Counted from the stretch's first letter, positions 1-7,059 are shown. The stretch: 11,812 nucleotides of DNA from an uncultured Alphaproteobacteria bacterium (GCA_903858915.1 CAIOKL010000195.1:1-11812), one strand, 5' to 3'. The notes: generated by a model from the sequence alone, not told the origin. Program-made: numbers and translations.

Positions 1-18
1 ATATGCAGTGCACAGTAT

Positions 19-156
19 TTAATCGTGCGTTGCACAAAAAACCGGAGAATGAACATGGTTGAGAACCGCATGGAATATATCGCCGTCAGCACCGGCGTCT
101 TTTTGTGAAAGTCCAGTTTGATTAGCAATTTCTTTAATTAAGTCTGTTTTGTGCAT
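19..156 (-). pseudogene. HU/IHF-family DNA-binding protein, N-terminal fragment
   Basis: A 45-codon frame starts with ATG at 156 and ends with TAA at 19-21. Residues 1-21 (MHKTDLIKEIANQTGLSQKDA) match the first helix and turn of HU-type nucleoid proteins, which bind and bend DNA as dimers. Family members are about 90 residues long and continue into a GFGTF beta-arm region. Here the similarity fades after KDA (a weak D-IF-AV pattern remains) and the frame ends in HSPVFCATHD with no beta arms. The gene has its own upstream spacing, a promoter-like site and a leader hairpin, and a weak AGAG lies about 10 bases before the ATG, so it looks like a real gene start. The truncation could be a pseudogene, a rearrangement, or a misassembled contig end, since the first 100 bases are visibly richer in G and C than what follows. 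HU identity rests on the N-terminus only. Confidence 0.55.
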
Positions 157-191
157 AAAATTGATCTCTTTATGATTAATATTAATTTTTT

Positions 192-232
192 AACCCGTCT
201 TGTAGTAGCGTTCACTAGAAACAAAACAGGTC
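192..232 (-). promoter_or_regulatory. Hairpin in the leader of the HU-like gene
   Basis: In minus-strand RNA, ACCUGUUUUGU (231-221) can pair with ACAAGACGGGU (203-193). All 11 positions pair, two of them as G-U, and one more G-U extends the stem. The loop is 17 nt. The G-U pairs would be A-C mismatches in plus-strand RNA, so the structure favours the minus transcript. It is followed by an A-run, not a U-run, so it is not an intrinsic terminator for the upstream cyclo-ligase. It would sit at the very 5' end of the HU-like transcript and may stabilise it or control translation. Function is inferred. Confidence 0.4.
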
Positions 233-243
233 TGGTTGATAAA

Positions 244-272
244 ATTATACAGCAATTTTTTTTAAGCAAGTA
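244..272 (-). promoter_or_regulatory. Candidate promoter for the HU-like gene
   Basis: Reading the minus strand, a perfect TATAAT -10 lies at 249-244. The -35 is weak: TACTTG at 272-267 gives a 17-bp spacer, while the better hexamer TTGCTT at 269-264 gives only 14. Transcription would begin near 237, just before the leader hairpin. The site lies between the end of the cyclo-ligase frame and the HU-like start. Confidence 0.4.
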
Positions 273-321
273 TTTATTTATATTTTTTGTAAATATTTTA
301 GTTTGTGCAATCAGTAAATAA

Positions 322-921
322 TTACTTTGAGGTAAAAATATTTTGGTTGGTGACTACAAAGTCAAGGCTTAAATCAGTTTTTAGTGTCGGCAGTGTTTGT
401 TCTGAGCGTTGGAAGTCAAAAGCGATTCCAAAACTATTCAAATTGGGATTTTTAACTTTTAAATCCTCAATTGTGTTGTCATAGAAGCCTTGACCCATAC
501 CTAATCTTTGCAGATTATCATCAAAAGCTAATAACGGAACAAGTAAATAGTTGGGAATTAATATTTTACCAAAAGCCGGTTCTAAAATTTTTGGAAAGCG
601 TTTATTGCTTACGAAATCAGGCTTCTGGGGGTTGTGAATAAATTGTAAAACTTTGCTATTTTCGATTATTTTTGGATAACAAATTTGACAATTATGATTT
701 TTTAAAAATTCTTAAATATAGCTTGGATCGGCTTCGGAGTTAGTGGCAATGAATGATCCAAAAATTTTATTTTCAAAATCAATATTATTTTTAAGTAAAA
801 AATTTATAAAATTTTGAGAAATTAATTTAGATAATTTATGTTTTTTTTCAGTGCTTAAATTCGTTCTTTTTTCTTGAAAAAATTTTCTTAATTGTTGTTT
901 TTCTGCAATTATTTTTTTCAC
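322..921 (-). pseudogene. ygfA: 5-formyltetrahydrofolate cyclo-ligase with in-frame stop
   Basis: This enzyme uses ATP to convert 5-formyl-THF to 5,10-methenyl-THF in cytosolic one-carbon metabolism. The frame starts with GTG at 921, overlapping the zapA stop by 4 bp (GTGA). Codons 1-69 carry the family N-terminus (KQQLRKFFQEKR, then GSFIATNSEADPSYI). Codon 70 is TAA at 714-712. In the same frame, codons 71-199 continue without interruption to a TAA at 324-322. They include CYPKI, KILIPNYLLVPLLAFDD, the substrate/ATP signature RLGMGQGFYD at codons 139-148, and a typical C-terminus (TDLSLDFVVT). The full length of 199 codons suits the family (about 180-200). A Leu fits the stop position, and TTA to TAA is one base change. 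Only the stop breaks it, so it is either a very recent nonsense mutation or a sequence error. TAA ends argJ and other intact genes here, so the code is not reassigned. Confidence 0.9.
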
Positions 922-1244
922 AAATTTTCAATTTTTGTGGTAATTTTTTGGACATAATTAGTAATGTTTTCCATTTGCTCGCTCAACGCTTCGTAAAGGT
1001 CATCTTCGGTGTATAATTGTTGTTTTAATTCCCCCGACATTTGGTCAATTTTCTGTTGCAATTCTTGTTCGAGCATTAATCCGGCGATGACTAATAAGTG
1101 ATTTTCGCCAATGTCTTCAATATTTTCTTGGAGGTCTTTTATCCTAGAGTCTAAACGATCGGCATATTCTAAAATATTATCGCTTTCATCGGCGCGACAA
1201 TTTAATTTATATTTATTTTTACCGATACGAACTTCAATAATCAT
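918..1244 (-). CDS. zapA: Cell division protein ZapA
   Basis: ZapA is a small cytosolic protein that binds FtsZ and bundles its filaments at the division site. The 108-residue product has the family form. An N-terminal beta/alpha head (IIEVRIGKNKYKLNCRADES, residues 2-21) is followed by EYADRLDSRIKDLQ, a helix with LLVIAGLMLEQEL (about 50-62), and a C-terminal coiled coil of about 45 residues. The start overlaps the stop of the preceding coiled-coil gene by 4 bp (ATGA), and the stop overlaps the GTG of the cyclo-ligase by 4 bp (GTGA), so the three are translationally coupled. In many proteobacteria zapA lies next to 5-formyl-THF cyclo-ligase with 6S RNA between them. Here there is no room for an RNA. 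Confidence 0.9.
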   Translation of the reverse strand: MIIEVRIGKNKYKLNCRADESDNILEYADRLDSRIKDLQENIEDIGENHLLVIAGLMLEQELQQKIDQMSGELKQQLYTEDDLYEALSEQMENITNYVQKITTKIENL

Positions 1245-1618
1245 GATTTAGAAATTATATCTTCGATTGAAATTAATTTATTATTTAGCGAAATAATTAA
1301 ATCTCTAGTTTGGCTTGAAAATTTAGTTTTTCTTTCAGCGTTTCCCAAAGATTTGCTGTGCATTAATTCGTTTTCTTTACATACTTCGCTGAAGCTATTC
1401 TGTAGGTTGTTTATCTCATTCGATAAATTTTCAATTTGTAATTTTTGTTGATGAATTTTCATCTCGGCTTCTTCAAAATTTTCTTGCGAATTGGCAAAAT
1501 TATTTTCATTTTTATTTTGCTCCAATTTGGTTTTAATAATTTTCTCAAGATTGTTCAAAGCCGATGAGAGTTGTTGTCGTGAGCTATTAAATTTTACTTT
1601 TGCTGTGGAGTTTTGCAT
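1241..1618 (-). CDS. DUF4164-like coiled-coil protein upstream of ZapA
   Basis: The 125-residue, mostly charged, soluble protein is predicted almost entirely helical. Residues about 15-95 are rich in Glu, Lys, Asn and Gln with a heptad-like run of Leu, Ile and Phe (SSALNNLEKIIKTKL, QKLQIENLSNEINNLQNSF). The tail TRDLIISLNNKLISIEDIIS is amphipathic. There is no signal peptide and no membrane segment. Alphaproteobacteria commonly have a small coiled-coil protein of the DUF4164 family just before zapA, and size, position and composition fit that. I assign it mainly by context, because coiled coils are poor evidence of homology. Its stop overlaps the zapA start by 4 bp and argJ ends 3 bp before its ATG. 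A role alongside ZapA in division is inference; the family has no function I know to be established. Confidence 0.65.
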   Translation of the reverse strand: MQNSTAKVKFNSSRQQLSSALNNLEKIIKTKLEQNKNENNFANSQENFEEAEMKIHQQKLQIENLSNEINNLQNSFSEVCKENELMHSKSLGNAERKTKFSSQTRDLIISLNNKLISIEDIISKS

Positions 1619-1621
1619 AAA

Positions 1622-2809
1622 TTAACTGCGATAATCTTTGTTAATTTTGATATATTCTTCATTTAAATCGCATGTCCAAACAATCGCCGAAGATGCTCCA
1701 ATTCCTAGGTTAACGGAGATTGTAACTTCGGAATTTTTTAAATATTCGTGAACAAGTTTTTCGACATAATCGGGATGTTTTGCGCCATCTTTTGTTAAAG
1801 GATGTTCGCCAATTTTTACGATTAATTTTTGGGGCGAAGTTTCTTTGCAAGATTTGCCGACTGCCATCACAATCCGCCCCCAATTTGGATCACAGCCAGC
1901 GATCGCAGTTTTAACCAATGGCGAATTGGCAATCGACATCGCGACCGCCTTAGCTTGTTCATTGTTTTGAGCGCCTTCGACAATAATTTCGATGAGTTTT
2001 TTTGCGCCTTCGCCATCAACCACAATCATTTTGGCAAGTTCGAGGCAAAGTTCGTTTAATTTTTCTTTAAATTCTTGTAAATTTTTGTCGTGAGAATCAG
2101 AAATTTCATGATGATTAGCGCTTTTATCGGCGAAAATTAAAACGGTGTCGTTGGTTGATTGGTCTGAATCGACGGTGATTGAGTTGAAACTTTTTTCGAC
2201 CGCTTCGAGTAAAATTTGTTGTAAAGTATTTTTGGAAATATTGGCGTCGGTAAAAATATAGCCGAGCATCGTTGCCATGTTTGGTGCGATCATTCCCGAG
2301 CCTTTGGCAAAGCCAATTAAATCAATATTTTTGCCAAGAATTTGACAAGTTTTTTTCACTAATTTTGGCTTAGTATCGGTGGTCATGATACTTTGCGAAG
2401 CTTTATGCCACGCGCCTTCATGATTAGAAAAATTTTCAACCATTTGCGGGACGGCGTTAGTAATTTTTGTGTAATCTAAAATTTCGCCAATCACTCCCGT
2501 TGAAGAAATAAAAACTTCTTCGGGGTGGCATTTTAATTCGTTAGCAACCGCATTGGCGGTTTGGATAACTGTTTCATCGCCATTAGAACCAGTAAATGCG
2601 TTGGCATTTCCAGCATTGACGATTAAAGCTTTGGCGTTAAAATTTTCGATATTTTTTTTGCACCAGACAACAGGCGAGGCGGGCATTGAAGAGCTGGTAA
2701 AAACTCCGGCGACGGTTGCCAAATTTTCAAATTTAATCAATAATAAATCGTCGCGATTTTTGTATTTGATACCGCAATTTGTAGCGCTAATGTGAATGTT
2801 TTTAAGCAT
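1622..2809 (-). CDS. argJ: Bifunctional glutamate N-acetyltransferase / amino-acid acetyltransferase ArgJ
   Basis: ArgJ moves the acetyl group from N-acetylornithine to glutamate, running the cyclic arginine pathway; some members also use acetyl-CoA. The 395-residue length is typical. Visible motifs are NAGNANAFTG (65-74), the oxyanion-hole STGVIG (103-108), the substrate loop TTDTKPK (143-149), and KGSGMIAPNMATML, where the precursor is cut before Thr180 to expose the nucleophile. The C-terminal half has SPLVKTAIAGCDPNWGR and ends in YIKINKDYRS, as in the family. Autoproteolysis into alpha and beta chains at Ala179-Thr180 is therefore expected. The gene follows trpA by 27 bp with no obvious terminator, so it is probably in the trp operon. 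No Shine-Dalgarno is seen before the ATG. Whether it can also do the first acetyl-CoA step cannot be read from the sequence. Confidence 0.96.
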   Translation of the reverse strand: MLKNIHISATNCGIKYKNRDDLLLIKFENLATVAGVFTSSSMPASPVVWCKKNIENFNAKALIVNAGNANAFTGSNGDETVIQTANAVANELKCHPEEVFISSTGVIGEILDYTKITNAVPQMVENFSNHEGAWHKASQSIMTTDTKPKLVKKTCQILGKNIDLIGFAKGSGMIAPNMATMLGYIFTDANISKNTLQQILLEAVEKSFNSITVDSDQSTNDTVLIFADKSANHHEISDSHDKNLQEFKEKLNELCLELAKMIVVDGEGAKKLIEIIVEGAQNNEQAKAVAMSIANSPLVKTAIAGCDPNWGRIVMAVGKSCKETSPQKLIVKIGEHPLTKDGAKHPDYVEKLVHEYLKNSEVTISVNLGIGASSAIVWTCDLNEEYIKINKDYRS

Positions 2810-2836
2810 GAAAAATTTGTTAAATTGTAAATTTTT

Positions 2837-3640
2837 TTAAGATTTAATGGCTTTGGAAAATTGTGCAACTTTTTTTTCAACATTTGCTAAAATTTTATCA
2901 AAAGAAATTTTTTCGGACATTTCTTTAACAATTGCCGAGCCAATAACGACGCCATCGATACCAATTTTTTTAAATTGTCGAGCCTGATTTTCATCTTGAA
3001 TTCCAAAGCCAATAACGATTGGTAAATCGGTAATTTTGCGTAAATTTTCAAAATTTTCTTGGTTATCTTCGACTTTGGCAAGCTTTGTGCCAGTAATTCC
3101 AAGCATTGAAATTAAATATAAAAATCCACTAGCATTTTTAAGAATTTTTTTAGCGCGTGTAATCGAAGTTGTGGGGGCGATTAAGCGAATTAAATCAAGA
3201 TTATTTTTGGTAATTTCGACGATAATTTCATTTTCCTCTTCAGGCGGTAAATCCACGATTAAGAAGCCGTCAACGCCACTTTTCTTGGCTTCAAAAAATA
3301 TTTTATCGATGCCAAATTTAAAAATTGGATTGTAATAACTCATTAAAATAATTGGCGTTGAAGAATTTTCTTGACGAAATTCGGCGACCATTTTTAAAGT
3401 TTTTCGTAAGTCCATACCGCCAGCAATAGAGCGCTTTCCCGCCATTTCGATGGTTGGACCGTCGCCGGCCGGATCAAGAAATGGCACGCCGATTTCAATG
3501 ATGTCGACGCCATTTTTTTCAAGATTTTTTAAACAAGTAAGCGAGGTTGAATAATCTGGATCGCCGGCGCAAATATAAGCTACAAAAGCACATTGATTTT
3601 GCGATTTTAATTCTTGAAATTTTTTTGCAATTCTGTTCAC
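2837..3640 (-). CDS. trpA: Tryptophan synthase alpha subunit
   Basis: TrpA cleaves indole-3-glycerol phosphate and passes indole through a tunnel to TrpB. The 267-residue TIM barrel keeps the catalytic acids at the canonical positions, Glu49 (DIIEIGVPF) and Asp60 (DPAGDGPTIE). It also has ILMSYYNP, the GVDGFLIVDLPPEE strand, the SMLGITGTK loop of the SxxGxTG type, and phosphate-binding GFGIQ and GVVIGSAIV near the C-terminus. The start is GTG at 3640, overlapping the trpB stop by 4 bp (GTGA), the usual coupling of two subunits needed in equal amounts. A long A/T tail after the stop leads to argJ without a hairpin. Confidence 0.97.
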   Translation of the reverse strand: MNRIAKKFQELKSQNQCAFVAYICAGDPDYSTSLTCLKNLEKNGVDIIEIGVPFLDPAGDGPTIEMAGKRSIAGGMDLRKTLKMVAEFRQENSSTPIILMSYYNPIFKFGIDKIFFEAKKSGVDGFLIVDLPPEEENEIIVEITKNNLDLIRLIAPTTSITRAKKILKNASGFLYLISMLGITGTKLAKVEDNQENFENLRKITDLPIVIGFGIQDENQARQFKKIGIDGVVIGSAIVKEMSEKISFDKILANVEKKVAQFSKAIKS

Positions 3641-4851
3641 AATTTAAACCCTAAATGTTGAGCTACGGTGTTGATATCTTTATCTCCGCGACCCGAAAGA
3701 TTAACAATAATAATTTGATTTTTTGACATTTTTTGCGCTAATTTGCAAGCAAAAGAAATGCCGTGCGAAGATTCGAGTGCGGGAATTATGCCCTCGGTTT
3801 TGCACAATAGTTGGAAGCTTTCCAAGGCTTCTTCATCGGTGGCGCTGGCATAATTAACGCGATTTATCGAGTGCAAATATGCGTGTTCGGGACCAATTCC
3901 CGGATAGTCTAAGCCCGCTGAAATTGAGTGCGCGTCATCGATTTGCCCGTCTTCATTTTGTAAGAAAAAAGTTTTGTTGCCGTGAAGAACGCCGACGGAA
4001 CCTTTGCTAATTGAAGCCGAATGTTCGTGAGTTGACAAACCTTTGCCCGCGGCTTCAACGCCATACATCGCGACCGCATCGTCGAGAAAGGGATAAAATA
4101 ATCCAATCGAATTTGAACCGCCACCAATGCATGCTACTAAAGCGTCGGGAAGTTTATTTTCGAGTTCTAAAATTTGTTGTTTAGCTTCTTTGCCGATTAT
4201 CGAATGGAAGTCGCGAACCATTTGTGGGTAAGGGTGCGGACCCGTCACCGTTCCGAGTAAATAGTAAGTATCTTGAGCGTTGGCGATCCAATCACGCATC
4301 GCTTCATTGATGGCATTTTTTAAACTTTTCGAACCGCTCTCGACTGGCTTTACTTCAGCTCCGAGAAGTTTCATGCGAAAAACATTTGGCGCTTGCCTTT
4401 CGATATCTTTGGCGCCCATGTAAATTGTGCAAGGCAAAGAAAATAATGCACAAACCGTGGCGGTTGCAACGCCGTGCTGACCAGCTCCCGTCTCGGCAAT
4501 AATGCGTTTTTTACCCATTCTTTTTGCCAACAAAATTTGCCCAATACAATTGTTAATTTTGTGTGAACCGGTGTGATTTAATTCGTCGCGTTTGAGATAA
4601 ATTTTCGCGCCACCAAATTTTGCCGTAAGCCTTTCAGCTAGGTATAGAGGGCTTGGACGACCAACAAAATATTTTAAATAATAGTCAAATTCTTTGTGAA
4701 ATTGTGGATCTTGTTGAATTTTTTTATAAGCTTCTTGAAGTTCTAAAACCGCTGGCATCAATGTTTCGGAGACAAAAGCTCCGCCAAATTCACCGAATTT
4801 ACCATTCTCATCGGGTTTACAATAAGGAGTTTTTGAGTTGTTGGAATTCAT
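3637..4851 (-). CDS. trpB: Tryptophan synthase beta subunit
   Basis: TrpB condenses indole and serine to tryptophan using PLP. The 404-residue protein has FGEFGGAFVSETLMPA near the N-terminus, GRPSPLY (64-70), the PLP lysine Lys98 in LNHTGSHKINN, the catalytic Glu120 in AETGAGQHGVA, the PLP-phosphate loop CIGGGSNSIG (241-250), and a C-terminal LSGRGDKD. It is the standard TrpB1 type that pairs with TrpA. It is the first gene of the minus-strand run, with about 240 bp separating it from divergent mraZ. trpF, often next to trpB in alphaproteobacteria, is not upstream here. The leader is about 112 nt and I see no Trp-codon leader peptide. No clear Shine-Dalgarno precedes the ATG. Confidence 0.97.
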   Translation of the reverse strand: MNSNNSKTPYCKPDENGKFGEFGGAFVSETLMPAVLELQEAYKKIQQDPQFHKEFDYYLKYFVGRPSPLYLAERLTAKFGGAKIYLKRDELNHTGSHKINNCIGQILLAKRMGKKRIIAETGAGQHGVATATVCALFSLPCTIYMGAKDIERQAPNVFRMKLLGAEVKPVESGSKSLKNAINEAMRDWIANAQDTYYLLGTVTGPHPYPQMVRDFHSIIGKEAKQQILELENKLPDALVACIGGGSNSIGLFYPFLDDAVAMYGVEAAGKGLSTHEHSASISKGSVGVLHGNKTFFLQNEDGQIDDAHSISAGLDYPGIGPEHAYLHSINRVNYASATDEEALESFQLLCKTEGIIPALESSHGISFACKLAQKMSKNQIIIVNLSGRGDKDINTVAQHLGFKL

Positions 4852-4970
4852 ATAAAAACATTAATTTTCGAAAAATTTCTTCCAAGAGAATAAATTTTTT
4901 TAATTAAAAAACAATTTTAAATTTTTGATGCGCTTAATTCTCGACGAAAAAACCTAAAAATTATTTTCTA

Positions 4971-4999
4971 ATTTTATTTTAGAATTCAAATTAAGTTAA
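4971..4999 (-). promoter_or_regulatory. Candidate promoter of the trpB-trpA-argJ-zapA run
   Basis: On the minus strand, TTAACT (4999-4994, four of six matches to the -35 consensus) and TAAAAT (4976-4971, five of six) are separated by 17 bp. Transcription would begin near 4964, leaving a leader of about 113 nt before trpB. In such AT-rich DNA, chance matches are common. It is back to back with the mraZ promoter. Confidence 0.4.
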
Positions 5000-5020
5000 T
5001 CTAAAGATTCAATATTATTG

Positions 5021-5049
5021 TTGACATTTCCCAAATACCTCCTTAAATT
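5021..5049 (+). promoter_or_regulatory. Promoter of mraZ-rsmH-ftsL
   Basis: A perfect -35 TTGACA lies at 5021-5026. The -10 is TTAAAT at 5043-5048 (16-bp spacer) or TAAATT at 5044-5049 (17-bp spacer), each four of six. The predicted start is near 5056, about 38 nt before the GTG of mraZ. The phased repeat array begins inside this promoter and runs to the start codon. Confidence 0.55.
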
Positions 5050-5093
5050 TTCCATGAATTTCCATTTAATTCCAATTTAAACCAAATTTTTCC
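5030..5093. promoter_or_regulatory. Helically phased GG array, likely MraZ operator
   Basis: Read on the minus strand, the units begin GGA at 5093, GGT at 5083, then GGA at 5073, 5063 and 5053, AGG at 5043 and TGGGAAA at 5033. The spacing is exactly 10 bp. The central units are TTGGAATTAA, ATGGAAATTC and ATGGAAAATT. MraZ of other bacteria is known to bind direct TGGG-type repeats with a 10-bp period upstream of its own gene, so the array fits that operator. Its overlap with the promoter and leader would give autorepression. Binding itself is inference. Confidence 0.55.
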
Positions 5094-5543
5094 GTGGCAT
5101 TATTTTTATCGACATTCACAAACAAAGTTGACTCGAAGGGCAGGGTATCTGTGCCGGCGCAGTTTCGCGTGTCGTTAGTGAATGAAAATTATTCGACGAT
5201 GGTGGTTTACGAATCCTTTATTAATCAATGTATAGAAGGTTGCGACATTGAAAGAATTAAAAAAATTTCCGAATCAATTGATAATCTTGAGCCTTTTTCT
5301 GAAGAGCGCGACGCCTTTGCTACAACGGTTTTGGGCGGTTCGGTGCAACTTTCAATCGATGGCGATGGACGAGTTATTTTACCAGAAAACTTATTAAAAA
5401 CTGCTAAAATAAAAGAAAATGCGGTGTTTGTTGGTAAGGGTTCGACCTTTGAGATATGGGAGCCGAAGAGCTTTGCTGAATATTTAGAAAAAGCCAAAGC
5501 CGAAGCAAAATTAAAACGAAATATGTTGAGGTTAAATAAATGA
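5094..5543 (+). CDS. mraZ: Transcriptional regulator MraZ
   Basis: MraZ is the DNA-binding repressor at the head of the division and cell-wall cluster. It forms rings of subunits that bind phased repeats before its own gene. The 149-residue protein has the two expected AbrB-like half domains, each with its signature: VDSKGRVSVPAQFR (about 12-25) and DGDGRVILPENLL in the second half, which also has FVGKGSTFEIWEP. It starts with GTG at 5094. The next residues ALFLSTFTNKVDSKGR match the family N-terminus, so this start is preferred. There is no Shine-Dalgarno, and the phased array runs right up to the start codon. The stop overlaps the rsmH start by 4 bp (ATGA). Confidence 0.95.
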   Translation: MALFLSTFTNKVDSKGRVSVPAQFRVSLVNENYSTMVVYESFINQCIEGCDIERIKKISESIDNLEPFSEERDAFATTVLGGSVQLSIDGDGRVILPENLLKTAKIKENAVFVGKGSTFEIWEPKSFAEYLEKAKAEAKLKRNMLRLNK

Positions 5544-6475
5544 TATCACAACAATTTCACAATCCAGTAATGCTCAAAGAAGTTCTCGAAAATTTGGCGG
5601 TGCGCGATGGTGAAATTTATGTTGATGGCACCTTTGGCGCCGGCGGATATTCCTCGGCAATTTTACAAAAAGCTAATTGTAAATTAATCGCTCTCGATCG
5701 CGATATTTCGGTTGAAAAATTTGCCAATAATTTAGCAAAAAATTTTGGCGAAAGATTTATTTTTAAAAATAAAAAATTTTCAGAAATCTTAGAAGCTGTA
5801 GGTGAAGTTGGTGTTGAAGAAGTCGATGGCATGGTGCTTGATATCGGCGTTTCCTCGATGCAACTTGATGAAAGAGAGCGCGGATTTTCATTTGATTCCG
5901 AAGAAAAACTTGATATGAGAATGGATCGCACTCAGAGCCTGAGCGCTTTTGAAGTTGTTAATCATGAAAGTGAAGAAAATTTGGCGCGAATTATCAAAGA
6001 ATTTGGCGAAGAAATGAAGGCGAAAATTATCGCTAAAAAAATTGTCGCCATTAGAAAAGAGCATCCGATTAAAAACTGCTCTGATTTAGCTAAAATAGTG
6101 CGATCTTTTTATTATGGATATCACAAAACCGATCCAGCAACCAAGACATTTCAAGCATTGCGGATTTTTGTAAATCAAGAACTCGATGAATTAAAAATTG
6201 CTTTAGAAGCATCGGTTAAATTGTTAAAAAAAGGCGGAAGGCTGGTGGTTGTTTCTTTCCACTCGCTTGAAGATAAAATCGTTAAAGATTTTTTAAAAGA
6301 GCAAGCGGGTCTGAGTCAAAGTTATTCTAGGTATGAACCTGAGCATGCTTTGCCGAAAAATGTTAAAAAAAATTTTCAAATAATTACTAAATCAGCCTTA
6401 TGTCCTTCAAAAGAGGAAGTTGATTTAAATCCAAGGTCGCGGTCAGCAAAAATGCGGGTCGCCATAAAATTATAA
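5540..6475 (+). CDS. rsmH: 16S rRNA (cytosine1402-N4)-methyltransferase RsmH
   Basis: RsmH (MraW) adds a methyl group to N4 of C1402 in the decoding centre of 16S rRNA, using SAM. The 311-residue protein shows HNPVMLKEVLENL at the N-terminus, the SAM loop VDGTFGAGGYSSAIL (28-42), LDRD (52-55), VLDIGVSSMQLDERERGFSF (99-118), MRMDR, TFQALRIFVNQELDEL, and VVVSFHSLEDKIVKDF. The C-terminus NPRSRSAKMRVA is typical. Its ATG overlaps the mraZ stop, and GAGG at 5527-5530 about 10 bases upstream is one of the few Shine-Dalgarno-like sites in the window. Translational coupling to mraZ is likely. ftsL follows after 18 bp. Confidence 0.97.
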   Translation: MISQQFHNPVMLKEVLENLAVRDGEIYVDGTFGAGGYSSAILQKANCKLIALDRDISVEKFANNLAKNFGERFIFKNKKFSEILEAVGEVGVEEVDGMVLDIGVSSMQLDERERGFSFDSEEKLDMRMDRTQSLSAFEVVNHESEENLARIIKEFGEEMKAKIIAKKIVAIRKEHPIKNCSDLAKIVRSFYYGYHKTDPATKTFQALRIFVNQELDELKIALEASVKLLKKGGRLVVVSFHSLEDKIVKDFLKEQAGLSQSYSRYEPEHALPKNVKKNFQIITKSALCPSKEEVDLNPRSRSAKMRVAIKL

Positions 6476-6493
6476 ATGTTTATTTAAGTTAAA

Positions 6494-6865
6494 ATGAAAG
6501 AAATTTGGAGTTCATTAAACAAATTTTATTTTGCTAATTTCGTAGCGGTTTTATCGATTATTTTTAGCATTGTTTTTATGTTTTTTGTGCAGTTTAAAGT
6601 TGAAAAATTGCAAGATATAATTGCTCAAAATCGCGTTAGTATTTCTGATTACGAAGACCAAATTAGATTATTAGAAGTTGAGTGGGTTTATTTAACAAGA
6701 CCCGAAAGATTGCGCCAAATTTCGACGCGTTTTTTAAAAAACAACGGCTATGCTTTAGCTAGTCAAATAAAGGGTGAAGATGAAATTGAAAGATTCTATA
6801 ATGCCAATTATAGCGTTGAAGAAGCGCAAGAAAATGAAGAATTAGCGCAAGAGCAAAATATTTAA
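6494..6865 (+). CDS. ftsL: Cell division protein FtsL
   Basis: FtsL is a single-pass inner-membrane protein that joins FtsB and FtsQ and activates the septal synthase FtsWI. The 123-residue product has a short cytoplasmic N-terminus, one membrane helix at about residues 14-34 (FANFVAVLSIIFSIVFMFF), a periplasmic coiled coil (about 36-66), and the family signature VEWVYLTRPERLRQIS (62-77). The C-terminal tail from about 95 is acidic (EEAQENEELAQEQ). Position after rsmH supports the call, since FtsL sequences are otherwise weakly conserved. The next gene in most genomes is ftsI, but here the cluster ends. I see no strong terminator hairpin after the stop. Confidence 0.88.
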   Translation: MKEIWSSLNKFYFANFVAVLSIIFSIVFMFFVQFKVEKLQDIIAQNRVSISDYEDQIRLLEVEWVYLTRPERLRQISTRFLKNNGYALASQIKGEDEIERFYNANYSVEEAQENEELAQEQNI

Positions 6866-7059
6866 TATCCGTATTGATGCCTACAGCCAAAGATCCTCCT
6901 AGCTTAAAAAAATTTTAAATTTTACAGATTTAAATTTGAATTTGTTTTTAATTAAATAAAAGTTGATATTTTTTAGGGTTTGTAATATTTTTTGTGTTGA
7001 ATTATTATACTAAAAAAGTTTTATAAATATTTTGAAATGCTAAAATAAAAAAATAAATC
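6866..7059 (+). other. Non-coding gap after ftsL
   Basis: These 194 bp are A/T-dominated apart from about 30 bases with more G and C at 6868-6903. A TATACT -10-like hexamer lies at 7006-7011 and TAAAAT at 7041-7046. Neither has a good -35 at 16-18 bp, so a promoter for the next gene is possible but not shown. No tRNA or strong hairpin is seen. Confidence 0.4.

Noticed and set aside
4896..4911. Palindrome TTTTTTAATTAAAAAA upstream of trpB
   Set aside because: Such A/T palindromes arise easily in this base composition and there is no GC-containing stem.
4852..4964. Trp attenuator or leader peptide before trpB
   Set aside because: No short frame with repeated Trp codons and no terminator/antiterminator pair; only one TGG is present.
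6895..6900. Perfect AGGAGG on the minus strand just after ftsL
   Set aside because: Only a TTG frame antisense to ftsL follows, with no family similarity; probably chance.
6877..6918. 13-codon frame MPTAKDPPSLKKF after ftsL as a remnant of ftsI
   Set aside because: Too short to match any family, and no further FtsI-like sequence follows in any frame.
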